From the NCBI GenBank assembly GCA_036852015.1, contig JAANDG010000232.1:62001-126000 (forward strand): a stretch of 64,000 bases of DNA. The letters are read 5' to 3'. Below are positions 48,725 through 59,798 of this stretch, one piece after another. Made by a program: the position numbers and the translations under genes. The notes beneath the pieces were generated by a model, which searched no databases, was not told where the DNA came from, and saw only the letters and a program-made list of their open reading frames with translations. The DNA is from Pelodera strongyloides. Taxonomy: Eukaryota; Nematoda; Chromadorea; Rhabditida; Rhabditidae. Every line of letters begins with the position of its first letter. Positions within the stretch are counted from its first letter, which is position 1.

Positions 48725-50093
48725 ATAGAACACATGATAAAGGTATGATATTGATTACCTACTATTGTTTCCAGACACTTCCATCTGACAGCACCAAAAT
48801 GGTGTACACGTACATCTCCGATTATACGGTCAACTCATTCCTGTACCAAATGTCTACTTATTCAAACGTGGTATTCAACCTGCACAGGTTTCCAAAAGTA
48901 AGACTTTTTCTTCTTGAATTTATTGTGCTGCGTAATTGCCCAATTGTAAACATAAAGATGCACTTAGCAACTAAATTTTTACTCCATTTGGATTCTTCTT
49001 TAGCTCTAAGCACTCATAACCATTTATCTATTCCTTCAGGTGTTCAACTGGCTTCGTTGTGGCGCAGAGGGAGGCTGCTTCGGAGGTTTAGCCCAGATGC
49101 CGGGAGTGGAGCCTGATTCGGGTGAGGATGTTACCTTATTTGGCGGGCCCTTTATTGGAAGCGTCTAGATGTCCTAAAATGTAGAATGTCGAACAGGTTG
49201 TCCACTGGCAAATTAGTACAATACTAATTATTGCGCTAATTAGACCATTGAATGTAACCTCTTTTCCAGGCCGTCTCATTGTCAAGATCGTCTCTCCCTC
49301 CAAGGTAACCTTCACCGACGGCGCGGCCCTCATCCACATGAAAGCTAATGTGGACATACGATACCGTAGTCTGGACGATCTGCTCGAGCCTCATGCATCC
49401 GTCCTCTCGTTTGATGCAGATTTCCACATTCGACTCACAAATATGCAAATTTTCAAACTCGATGGCAAGTACCAATGGTCGGCCACGATACAATTGGAGG
49501 AAGTGAAGGTGCTTACTTCTAGACATACGTATTTGCATATGCCTGTAGATGTGAGGTCCATAGGGCTTCCCTCTTACAAAGGGATCAGTACATAGAAAAA
49601 GAAGGAATCCATTTCGCGACGGTTTCCTGGTTTTTTAGTGGGCCAACCTATTTTCCTGCGTATGGTTCTTTTCAAAATTAATTTTAATTTTATGCTAATT
49701 TAGGTGTCCCACGTTGAGGTCGGACGCTCAGAACTCAAACCTATATCCACACACCTACACGGTCTCATTATGAAGCACAAGAAACTATTGGGGGTATGTG
49801 ATTCTCCATGTATTATATGCAAATTTATATGTCTTTACGGCACAATCCTCACGGCACTTTACATGTAGTTTTGGCACAATTTATTATGCAAAACACGTGT
49901 CATGCCGCTTTAAATAATGTCTCTTTTTCAGGATCTCTTCTCCGAGCACTTGCGTGGTGCAATCCCACTGAAGACTTCTGAATCTCTGCAACTGACGAAT
50001 ATTGAAACCATCTTCCGCCAAAACACCCTGACGATAGCTTGCGATTTGAATATCGATTCGAAACTATTCCCCCACTTTGATCTAGCTAATTAA
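44497..50093 (+). CDS. Secreted BPI/LBP/CETP-family lipid-binding protein
   Basis: Model: join(44497..44595,45558..45677,45834..45900,46197..46384,46806..46940,47165..47338,47679..47777,48074..48207,48525..48654,48775..48897,49040..49121,49270..49508,49704..49793,49932..50093), 613 residues, all phases consistent. Family members bind lipids or lipopolysaccharide in an elongated two-barrel fold. Residues 1-17 are a signal peptide. Residues 18-138 are an acidic extension with a basic ILRRRQP stretch not typical of the family. The N-terminal barrel starts near PGIKLRVTEHALTYIKE (about 142-158), and Cys270 and Cys306 fit the conserved disulfide pair. The C-terminal barrel covers roughly 340-600. 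The second in-frame ATG was chosen because it gives the signal peptide. Total length exceeds the usual 450-500 because of the extension. The exact ligand cannot be inferred. Confidence 0.9.
45471..45557. repeat. TTAAAGCG fold-back remnant overlapping a 3' splice site
   Basis: It begins TTAAAGCGAAATGCTAGCC, the family's left end. After TTTGCATATG it continues TGCTAATTTTGTACGATTTT, resembling the family core TAATTTAGCTCGATTTTTTA. The exon 2 acceptor (TTTTTTAG) of the BPI-like gene falls inside this core-like segment. Confidence 0.5.
45968..46110. repeat. CT-rich low-complexity tract
   Basis: Long CTCT runs mixed with TCTGTCACTCT words in intron 3 of the BPI-like gene. Confidence 0.85.
47350..47465. 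repeat. Tandem repeat of about 26 bp
   Basis: CTACAATACAGTATACGGTA and close variants recur about four times with GGTACCTT. It lies in intron 6 of the BPI-like gene, right after exon 6. Confidence 0.85.
48213..48445. repeat. 22-bp minisatellite with 11-bp half units
   Basis: GGAGTTTCTTAATTTCATTT repeats about six times at a 22-base period from 48257, flanked on both sides by 11-base half units (ATTTCCGAATTTCTC). It fills most of intron 8 of the BPI-like gene. Confidence 0.95.
49880..49914. repeat. Second-subfamily fold-back right end, 17 bases from an exon
   Basis: AAAACACGTGTCATGCCGC then TTTAA matches the right end at 13701 and 11186. Exon 14 of the BPI-like gene starts 17 bases later. 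The left end is not recognisable. Confidence 0.5.
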
Positions 50094-51526
50094 TTAATAG
50101 TACTGTAACCTAATTAAAATCTACCGTAACCCAATTAATATACACCCTTATCCCATCATATCCCTCCCAGTTACCGTATGCACGAATCAGGGAGGGGCCT
50201 CCCAAACCTCCCGCGGGAGCTTCGAGAAAAAGAGGGAGAATAGGAATTACCGAGACACAGAATTCCCATTCGTGCATACGGTAATCAAAGCAAATTACAA
50301 TCAGTATTTATTAAATAGCTTTAATATTTCTTTTCAGTCGTTTATCATTCCAGCTCCCTGCAATACGTATTGATCTTTCCACGCTTACTTTTAATCCATA
50401 ATTTGTATCAATCGCTTGATTCACGTTATCATAACATCACAGGAAATCTCCTCATTCTACAACTTCTATCTAAAATTCAACCAGAAACTGATCTCAACGG
50501 TTACTTTAATATTCTAATGTGATTTCTATATTTAGCAGCACCGGTGAGGTAATTATCAATACAACTAATTGACCCCTGATTTAGCATAAATTATCCGGAT
50601 TTTATATGTACTGTAGTATTCCAAGTAATCGGTTCATTGTCAATCTAGTCCTTTTTCGATTCGACGTCTCATCACCGATTCCTAATTACTGTTAACGTTC
50701 CTAATTGGCAACGTAGATCCAGAAGATACTGTAACGGACCATCCAATAACATTTGGCGACCAGTCACAGACCATTTGTCAGCCACATTGAGATCAGTTAG
50801 AGAACGTCTGCCGCCAAGTGGTCGCCAAATGGTTCCTGTATTGACATGGAAGAATAGACACTGTGTCCACCCAGTTAGGAAGTTAACTGTCGAAAACATT
50901 GGTTCCATCATAACTATCAACAGACCTAATCACACAAGCATTTTTTAACACAGACCCGATAAAAAAACTAACACATCTGATCTCACCCGTAGGCATAATT
51001 ATTATCATTTACCATGTTGTCTAAGGCCCCTGTATTACCGTAATTCCGCTATTTCTGTAAATGATTGATTGTCAGTCGCGAATAAAAGAATGTCTGTTTA
51101 TACATCATTTTATTATTTAAAAAGAAAATAATACATCGCTTAATAAAACACAAAATTACCAAATAAATAAAACGAATAAAATTAACAATACAGTAATCAA
51201 TTATCACTCAACTCAAACTAGATGTGCCACGCACAAGCATCGCGTACGCACGCAACAATACGAATCGAGCTACGTGTATGCAGTCTACCAAAAACACGAG
51301 TCACGAGACCAATATTCAAATCACTCATTCTCAAATTCTGAAAACAATGTCAAAGCAACAAAAAAAAATATTCTGTCAAATGTACATTTCATCTTATTGT
51401 TAGAAACCTCCTCCAAGGGAACATAGATATGAAAGAAAGCTACAAAAATTGGATACTGAAACATCTTTTCCTCATTCAAAGGCCTACCAATCAATAATCA
51501 TAATCATGCTTCAAACCCATACCAAT
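50094..51526. other. Convergent spacer between BPI-like gene and WBP11
   Basis: Contains both 3' UTRs, a fold-back (50171-50284) and a TGGCGACC/TTTGGCGACCAGTC inverted-repeat cluster at 50740-50835. I see no exon. Confidence 0.6.
50171..50284. repeat. Fold-back with TTACCGTATGCACGAAT ends
   Basis: The ends TTACCGTATGCACGAAT and ATTCGTGCATACGGTAA pair perfectly. The interior CAGGGAGGGGCCTCCC and CCTCCCGCGGGAGC resembles the arms of the GAGGCC type P elements, so the ends and interior look like a recombined set. Confidence 0.85.
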
Positions 51527-54500
51527 CTACAAAAGATCGCTTAATTCCTTCATGAAATCGTTGTAAGCATCATCAGTACTCTTTGCTTGCTCCACAGAAG
51601 GGCGCGCACGATTAATCTCAAAGGAAAATATAGTTAAATATGGAACTAATCGTTATAGGAAGTTTTCATTCCATGATTGTCCCAATAATGCAATCATGCG
51701 GAATCGAATCCACCGCAAACGTATGAATGATATTTGCATAAAATAAAGGCGTTATGTCTCGAAGATGTTTTAAAACCCCCTTGTACGATACGGACACGGA
51801 TCAAGGATTAGCATAAGGTTAAAGGTAAATCGTAAATCCCTACCTTAGGCGCCACCGGAGCCACAGTTTTCCTTTTTAGCACTGTCGGGATGAGTTTAAC
51901 CGCTTCTGAACGCAGATCTCGAAGTTGTGGCGCGGCTTGCACAGTTGTTGGCTCGGCGCTCTTCGGCTGAGCTACAGGGCGAGGTCGAATCTACAATTCG
52001 TTGACTTTGTTCATGCTGAAAACTGAAATCAAACTACGAACTACAAACGTACAAACTACGGCACGACAAGACTGACGCCAAGACTGACTGAAATCTAACT
52101 ACAAACTACGGCACGACAAGGCTGCGACTCTAATCGTGTGGCCCTACCGTACGTACATGCCATATACGGTTTGCGACCTGATATTGACAAGTGATACTGA
52201 TAATTACTGATATCTTACCTAAGCCTAAGGCCTAAGGCCTAAGGCACTAAATCCGTTCTCAACACGGCATAAATATTCACCTGAGGTGCTCCCGAGATCA
52301 CCGCCACTTCCGGCCTCATGGGCACATTTCCATGCGGGAACATTGGTGGTGGCATAGGGATGGGCGGAGGAGGACCGGGGGCTGAAATTTTATCATAAGA
52401 ATATATTATATAAAATAAACCCTAATAATATATTAATAAAAAATATATTACATATCATCTCAGCTTCAGTAGTATCCACGCACAATGCGCGGAATTCATC
52501 AGCACTTCCCCTTGTCAGTTTTAATAGAGACTGGGCATTTTCAATAATAACATGTATTCTCAAAACACAAACTGGCTAGGGAGATTGTAGGATGTTAGGT
52601 GGCACCGGTGGCGAATCTCATGTGTTTTAAATTTACATTACAGTTTACAGAATTTCGAGAAAACGACTAGATTCAACGAAGAGATGATGGGCCATAGGGT
52701 CAAATGCTTACCATGTCTAAGCGGCATCGGGAACCCTGGGCGTGGGATCGGTGCATATGAGGGACCGGGTCCACCCCCGCCACCTCCACGAACAAGTTCA
52801 TCGGGGACTGAAATTTTGCAAATTTATGACTGATAGGCAAATCAAAACATTTCACACATGTTCATTTTTCCTCTTATACTAACTATATATTATGAGCATA
52901 CTATAACTATACTATACTATAAATACACACTGTGAACTTGTGAACTAAAACATAACAACATGCACTGATGCACTTTATAACCGCACTTCTGCACCTATGA
53001 CCTAGTTCATTGTCAAGAAATAGCAACAGCGCGCATAATGATTTGGATTTGGGAGAAGAGGCTTCTTAACATAGTCCATAATAGCCCGTATTCTCGGGAC
53101 GACGGGAATGTTCCGTTTGGGAGCTCATTCGTATGCAAATTTTCCTCCAGCTAGTCTAGATAGTCGAAAAATTTGCATACAAAGGATTTCCCAAACGGAA
53201 CGTTTCCGTCGACGCGAGAATACGGGCTAATGTGTTTTGTTACTGCTCTGCATATTCTGCAGTAAATACACATCACAATTCAAATAGAACATGACGGCCC
53301 TAGAGGTACATCCACATGAGCAACCTATCCACGTGTCTAACTTAAACAAACGCAAAAGATGAAGAACAGAAAAGGAAAACCACATATTTATGATAATTAC
53401 CAAATGCTTACTAGGTACTGGGTCAAGGTTGGTCTCATCAAAGTCCATGGCCCCTTGATCCCCTTGGTCTTCTGTTTCTGAATCCGAAAAATCGGGTGGA
53501 ATACCCACGGGAGGCCCGGGAGCACGACGTTTCCCGCGTGGGATGCGGCGACTGAAATTTTATGCAAATTTTACAAGAAACATGTCCATACGTAAGGTCT
53601 TAAAAAAAAATAACATTAATGAACTTGAACTAAACTCAGACCATCCCGGGAGATACCTGGTTCACTACAAGTCACAAGCAACAACTGTTCTATTAAACAC
53701 CTGGTAAGAGTTACCGTAAAACAAATAGTAAAGGGGTCTTATTAAAGCGCTTACGATCTGTCTAAAGGGTTATCACTATGTTCAGGCGTACAAAAATAGA
53801 AAAAAAAGATAGACAAACTAACAGTTTTTCCTTGTCTTTCCTTTCCATTGCCGCCTTAGGGCCCATCAATTGTACCGCACGGTCTTCGCCTATAAGGTGC
53901 CATTAAAAAGAGAGCTCTAGTTAGGTTTGAGCTTGGATACCAAAAAAGAGACGGTTTACTTTACGTTTACATCTATCACAGGGGTAGGGTATAACACAGT
54001 CCACGTGAAAACATCCAGTCAAATATGACATACTCTTTGTTATTTTAAGAATTAAAATTTAAACAGTCTAGTCTAGTTCCGGCTTCCCGAGAAAATTGGC
54101 CTCCGGGAAGTTTAAAGACCAGCGTCCGGCTTCAGAAATGAACCACCGTTTCTATGGATTCGGTTGATATAACCCGGAACTCTCTTTCTCGCTCTATCTT
54201 TAATCTAGTTCCAACCAAAGCGAGGATTTATAAACAAGCACCTACCATCTTTAACTTCCCCTTCTGGCAATGGAATGGCCGTGGGATCCAGAGCACGGGC
54301 GACCATCTCTTGTTCTGAAAATAGTTAAAGCGAAATACCGGCCGGTTTTTGAAACGCATCGAGTAGACCAGCATTCTTACGCAAAGGAACATAAATTAGA
54401 ATAAAAAATCGAGTAAATTCGAGTAAATTAACCCAAATGCGTAAGAATTCAGTTATAAACGATGCGTTTCAAAAACTGGCCGCTATTTCGCCTCAAAAAA

Positions 54501-56053
54501 TTCTAATAAACCGTGATAAAGCATAAATGTTTCAATAAGCAAATAAACAATAATACAGCATGGCAAAATGCTTCGTATATCTGGTGCGCTTTATGAATAA
54601 CGCTAACGGTGACACAATCAACATGCACACTCGAGGCGAACCACAAGAACAATTAATTTAATTATCCGAAATTCAAAATTAATTTCCAAAACACGTTCAC
54701 CCCACCTTCACATGTAGGGTTTGAACAATTAATTTCATTACGATTTGTGGCGTCTGCAACCTTTCTTGGTTTCCTCCATTGCGGTTTTTAGCTTTGGAAA
54801 CTTGAAACAAAATATTAAATAAATTCACAAAGCTCACCAGCCAATCTCTTGATAACGTTGATTTCCGAATTATACACTTTCATCTTATCATCCAATTCCT
54901 TGAGTTCTGCTTCGTCCTGTAACGAAAAGAAATAAAAGGAAGCACACAGCAACAACTCAGACCAGTCCATCACCATCTTAAATTAATTTGTAGGTTTCAC
55001 TACTGAAACATGTACTTGTCCACAACCATCCTCCACGAACACAGCAAACTACCTTAATTTACTCAAGGGGCTTACCAGAATGAACTTGCCGAAACAATGA
55101 ATATTTCAAGTTTTTCTGAAATGCTAACCTTTACAGACTGCAAGATCGCCTTTCGTTTGTCAATGATATCCATAATTGTCTTCTGCTTCTTTTTGAGGAC
55201 GTCCAGGGCGAAGGGTGCTTCATCGAGACCGAGAACTGAAAAGAAATGAGATTCAAAGTTTAGTTAATCAAATTTCTGTTCGGATTCCGAAATGAACTGG
55301 ACCACGGTGCACCGTTTCTGCGGATTCGGATGCTATAACCAGGTGCTCATTATCCTTTCTTTTAATCTTTACCAAAGTTAATGAACGGAAACACAGAGAA
55401 ATGGAGCAGCAGGACACGCAAATTTTTGTCATAAACTGTATTTGGCAGCTACATTATATATGAATTGCGAATGGTCATATAAACATGAATACGCTATTCC
55501 ATTACTTACTTTGTCTCTCCAGTGCGATCATCTTTCGAATGCAATCATCAACCTCGGTGTGCTTTGCAATAGCGAGACGGACCTAGGAAAAGCGTGAGAT
55601 AAAATAAAAGGGAAACTGAAATCAAAAGAGAATATCTGACTTAATTAAATGAAATGGAAGAGAGTATTGGTCTAAAAGCCCAAGCAATTTTAAGCAAAAA
55701 CACTACAGGGTTTTTCTTTTTAAAAGCTAACCTGCTGTCGCTCCTTCTTGTTTTTCTTAATAATCCTCTGACGTTCCTGCTTGCGAGCCTGAAATTAAAA
55801 GTGTAAGAATGAGTCAGTGTCAGTAATACCACGCATGTAACCGTCTCCGAAAAAGTCAGATCCCCTCCGGAACCTCGGAGAGTCTATTGCAAATTAGTAT
55901 TTTAAGTGAATCGAATCACCGATACAGGCGATACACCTCTTTACACAATGGTCCGTATTTTCGAAAAAATGTCCAGTCAGAACTCCAGTTGATTACCTGA
56001 TCGACGGGCGCGCGATAAACTTTTCCATGTTTAGTTTTTGCAGCGGAACCCAT
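51527..56053 (-). CDS. wbp11: WW domain-binding protein 11 (WBP11/SIPP1), splicing factor
   Basis: Model: complement(join(51527..51616,51844..51990,52281..52381,52712..52807,53412..53551,54242..54314,54838..54916,55129..55235,55510..55582,55732..55788,55997..56053)), 339 residues, all phases consistent. WBP11 is a nuclear spliceosome-associated protein that binds WW domains and PP1. Visible: the N-terminal basic WBP11 domain (GSAAKTKHGKVYRAPVDQAR, then RIIKKNKKERQQVR), a coiled-coil stretch about 63-125, DPTAIPLP, an acidic DFSDSETEDQGDQGAMDFDE, proline-rich APGPPPPIPMPPPMF, and the conserved C-terminus DDAYNDFMKELSDLL. It is about half the vertebrate length (641), mainly through shorter acidic and proline segments. 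The exon 6 donor was moved 4 bases (GGTAG then gtgctt) to keep frame. Confidence 0.93.
53082..53229. repeat. Fold-back with TAGCCCGTATTCTCG ends
   Basis: TAGCCCGTATTCTCG pairs with CGAGAATACGGGCTA, and the inner arms GGAATGTTCCGTTTGGGA and TCCCAAACGGAACGTTTCC pair too. It lies in the WBP11 intron after exon 7. Confidence 0.85.
54325..54494. repeat. TTAAAGCG fold-back element, copy G
   Basis: It begins TTAAAGCGAAATACCGGCCG and ends AACTGGCCGCTATTTCGCC with a decayed terminus. It lies in a WBP11 intron. In gene orientation its CTTTAA end is followed by only CTATTTTCAG before exon 6. Confidence 0.85.
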
Positions 56054-56277
56054 GCTTCTGCAATAAAAGGGATTTAACAACGTACAGATAGAAACACCGA
56101 CGCACGCGAAAAAACGAACAAAGCAAAAACAGTTCTCTAATTCGGCAAAATACAAAAACATGTCCGAATCACAGTAGGACGATATGAACCCTATTTCGAA
56201 ATAGTAAGATAAACACATTATGATACGCATACATATAATAGTCAAGGAACTTATTTTACGAATGAAGCACATTTTTG

Positions 56278-56571
56278 ATGGGGTTTCCATGTTTGCGATT
56301 CGCACTTGCGAAAATGACAAACCGCTGTCCATGTACAAGTCGATGTAAATGACATGGTCCCGCAGCGATTTTGGATCTAGTATGGATCTATTTCAAAATA
56401 GTACGGATCTATTCCAAATAGTATGGATCTGATACACTTTCCCTGCAGGACCATGTCATATGTGTGATTCGCATGGGTTACGGTAGGCAGTTGACATGCA
56501 CGTAAAATGACTTGAACATGGACAGCGGTTTGTCATTTTCGCAAGTGCGAATCGCATACATGGAAACCCCA
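56278..56571. repeat. 294-bp fold-back with ~55-bp arms
   Basis: Left arm from TGGGGTTTCCATG to CGCTGTCCATGT is answered by ACATGGACAGCG to CATGGAAACCCCA with almost no mismatch. The loop has three short copies of TAGTAYGGATCTATT. It starts about 225 bases upstream of the WBP11 start codon. Confidence 0.85.
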
Positions 56572-56704
56572 TGAGGCCGACCGGAAAATTTAAAAAAATT
56601 TAAAATGTGCATGTTACTGTAGTATTCTGTAGTGTACGTACGATACTACTGTACGCGCAGACACACAATTACATGTTTTTTTCACGATTGTCGTCCCGCT
56701 ATGC

Positions 56705-56865
56705 TGGAGAACGCACCGGGCTCCGTTCCGAGTAGGCGGTCCGTTTGCAAACGGGCCGAGTGCACGGACCGGCAACTCGGAACGCACTGCGGGTACTTAC
56801 CGGTTTTGAAAACGAACCGGGTACCGTTCCGAGTGTACGAACCGGGTACCGTTCCGAATTTATAC
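56705..56865. repeat. CCGGGNNCCGTTCCGAG repeat cluster
   Basis: CCGGGCTCCGTTCCGAG occurs once, followed by variants (CGGCAACTCGGAACG inverted, then CCGGGTACCGTTCCGAGT and CCGGGTACCGTTCCGAAT). The same CCGGGCTCCGTTCCGAG word returns at 63681. Confidence 0.8.
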
Positions 56866-57446
56866 TCGATTCCTCAGCGACATGATTATTTTTATAAAAC
56901 ATTATTATTTACAATTGCTATATATTTTTAAACTAATAATTAGTTAATTTTTTATCAAATAAGTGTATAACAACATTGTAACAATATAATGTGCTTTAGA
57001 AGTGTGTTGGAGGGTTCCACTGGTAGTTTTGGGCCTCTCTCTCTATTTGACATATAAGTATCGGAGGGAGGAGTTATGTTCAACATGTTCGCCTATGGCA
57101 ATAAGGGAGGAGCATCGCGCAGGGGGATGGGGATAGATGATCAGTGTAGCATTCATGAATTTTTGCGTTCTCTGCTTGCACTGTTATTTATCTGTTTTAT
57201 GTAATTAAGATAGATCCATTGACAGGCATTGATAGTTTTTGTGACGTATTACTGGTTACATTGTATATTTTGAATATTGAGTGTGCTTTTTATGTACGTT
57301 GTTTACGTGATCCGGTAAATTTTATGTTTTATTTGCTTATAATGCAATTGAGACGTAGTGCGCCGCGTAATCTGTTCCTATTTAAAATAAATGCTTCATA
57401 GTAGTGTTAATTTATGTTTTTGATCTGAGCAAGAGTGCCTTTCAGA

Positions 57447-58043
57447 TTTATCGACGAGAAGATTGCGTCCGACTTCCCGTTGCTTTTCAGTCCGGGATAT
57501 TAGAAAATTGAATTTACAGGTATAATTTTTTTTTGCGTACTTGGTAAATCAGGCTACGTTGTTCTTCTATTCTTGCGTGATATTTTGGGATTTGGTACAG
57601 TGTAGGGTGGGTCTTATGCGAAGACTCTCTACTGGTGTTATTGTTAGTAAGAATGAATATATATGTAATACGAATGCTTCATAATCGTGTTCCTTTATTT
57701 ACAACAGAAATACATTTGAGATTAATCCACCTCCACCAGAAGAATCAAACGGATTCGTGCAGCTTCCTGTTCCGAACTATATGTCCTGGTCCGAGATCTA
57801 CGAAAAAGGGTACATACAAAGGTATGGTGTCGTTATCGGCATATTTAAAATTAGATATTGTCCGGGTCCGGTGTATTAGTATGTGATTGTACACTTATGT
57901 TAACGTGCTTCATACAGCATCTATTAAATACAGTTGTTTCATATTCTTGTTAATTTATGGCAAAAATGATGTTTAGGTTTGGTCCGAATTGGGAGGGCGA
58001 AATGAAAGTGAAGAAGCATCAGAGTATTCGAGGAAAGTATTAA
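57447..58043 (+). CDS. Possible spliced exons of an unknown or retroelement reading frame
   Basis: Three segments look exon-like between TTTCAG/TTTAG acceptors and GT donors: about 57447-57520 (FIDEKIASDFPLLFSPGY, then a stop), about 57710-57822 (NPPPPEESNGFVQLPVPNYM, WSEIYEKGY) and about 57976-58043 (FGPNWEGEMKVKKH). The frames of the last two fit each other by phase, ending in TAA at 58041, but an alternative frame of the last segment is also open to a stronger donor. I do not recognise the protein. It lies upstream of the recombinase and may be the 5' part of the same element. Confidence 0.3.
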
Positions 58044-58336
58044 GGTAGGGTGCTTCATTAGTTCTGTTAAAATTAGGCAATGTATTATGTTATTTGTTGT
58101 TTTGTGATATTCCGAGTTCCTTTTCTATTCGGTGGGTAGATAGGGTCCCACAGCGCGGTTTGCAGTGCTACAGTAACCGCGCGGATTTTGAACGCACTTT
58201 TCAAGAAAAGATGAATTTTTTATTCATTCTGGTCTGTTGGTTACCAGAGCGTTGACCGTTTTTTTTGTTCTTTGTTTAAGAGGGGAAGCCCAAATCCCAC
58301 CCTCCCAAAGGTTGATGTACACCATATTGTTTTTAG

Positions 58337-59475
58337 TACCGCGGAAGTGGTCGGCAGTGATGGACTTGTGCAGGACAGTGGGGAGACGGGATCTGATCAC
58401 GGTGATCCACGGGATTGCGAATACGGAACGCGCGCCATCGACGGTTAAGATCTATACCCAGTTGGAAAGATCGCGGCGCCAGTTTGCACAGTCACATGGG
58501 TTCAGTCAGGAGGACGCTAACTCGTTAATTCTGTATTTGCTGCACCGGAACGCGATCGTGGGCCCTGCCAGTGTTCAGCTGCAGATCGCTTCGTTTAAGG
58601 TAAAATTAGTTTTGAGAGACGGCATTTATGGGAAGGACTGCATCCTTATCACAAATTGAATTTTTGCAAGTGGTGACGGAGAACAGGTGGTACAGGGGCC
58701 GTATCCGTGTAGCTAGGATTTTTCCAAATTTTCATTAGCCGGGAATGGCGTATATGTAGAGAAGAAATTTAAACAAAGTGGGGTTTTTGCAATTTATTTA
58801 TTTTTTTATTCGTTTGCAGTGGATGTATGGGCCGCTCGCACCGGAGGTGGATAGAGTGGTGGCGGCTATCCGAGATGCGAAAAGACGGACGGTGCCTACC
58901 ATTCACAAGAGCCCAGCAGATCTATCCAAATTGCAAGTCTTCATCGAGTACGGGCTATCATCTGCCTCCCAAAAGGACATCGATACTGCAGTGATGGCTG
59001 TGCTACTGTATGCGGCGCTGCTGCGTGTCTCGGAGCTTGTCCAGCTGAGATGGGAAGACATCACTATCAAGGGTGAGGAATTTGAACTTGCTATACGGCG
59101 GGCGAAAAACGACCAATTGGGCAAGGGCCGTTCCACTACGATTTGTCTGCCAAACGGTTCGCAAAGCAGGGATTGTGGAACAAATGGGCAGTGTCCAGAA
59201 CCACTGAACAAGGTTTCCTATTTCAAGGAAGGCGGGCTGGCGCTCATATATCACGAGCCACAGCACAGTCTAGAATTAAACTTCTCGCATCTAAGCTCGG
59301 ATTCCCGGAACTCACATCCCACTCTTTCAGAGCTGGAGCTGCAACGACAGAAGCTGCTCGAGGGACCCCGCTGGAAGCTCTGCAGAGGAGGGGAAGATGG
59401 CTCTCGTCCGCGGGAATTGCCCCTTACTTACGGGATTCGAAGGGAGCCCAGGGAGGATGTACTGCCCTTGTGTAA
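58337..59475 (+). pseudogene. Tyrosine recombinase of a DIRS/PAT-type retroelement, with an intron and a frameshift
   Basis: Exon-like blocks run from 58337 to 58599 and from 58820 to 59475, separated by a 220-base GT-AG intron (GTTTAAG then gtaaaa; tttgcag then TGG). The first block is an N-terminal SAM-like recombinase domain (STVKIYTQLERSRRQFAQSH). The second starts WMYGPLAPEVDRVVAAIRDA and has the catalytic arginine in LLRVSELVQLRWEDI. Near 59130-59145 the coding frame shifts, then continues with HSFRAGAATTEAA (the HxxR pair), GRWLSSAG and the YLRD tyrosine. All four catalytic positions are therefore present, but not in one frame. Tyrosine recombinases of this type integrate DIRS-like retrotransposons. 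The frameshift marks it as decaying unless it is an assembly error or a further splice. Confidence 0.8.
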
Positions 59476-59798
59476 CATTTTCTCATAGCTCTTATTTTGG
59501 TGTTGCCTAGCCACGTTTTATGTTTCTGTTTATGTTAAGGGTAGACGCTAGTTACCGGTCGTTGCGTGAGGGATCTCGCTCTGTGAATAGATTTTTGTTT
59601 TCTTTTTCGGTGTTTGTTCAATTGTTACCTCTTGGAGATTGTTTTTAGCCCGCGTTTTACAGTAGCTAGTTTTTAATAGTTTAGTTCCCAGTAAGGGTGT
59701 GGTAGAAATTAGCACTTCTACATAGTGTTTTCGTGTCTCTATTATTTATAAGTATAGTATTTATATTAGTAGTTATATTAAAGTTATCATTGGTCAAG

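Larger units (their letters stand above)
56054..57440. other. WBP11 5' flank with fold-backs and GTTCCGAG repeats
   Basis: Contains the long fold-back at 56278-56571, a cluster of CCGTTCCGAG repeats (56705-56865), and AT-rich DNA. I see no exon with confidence. Confidence 0.5.

Noticed and set aside
48451..49116. Longest continuous plus-strand frames of the window near 48.5-49.1 kb as a single-exon gene
   Set aside because: They run through a GA microsatellite and cross clear splice sites; three exons of the BPI-like gene in phase explain the region better.
52216..52250. Telomere-like repeat (nematode TTAGGC)
   Set aside because: The unit is GGCCTAA with a 7-base period, only about three copies, inside a WBP11 intron; not a telomeric array.
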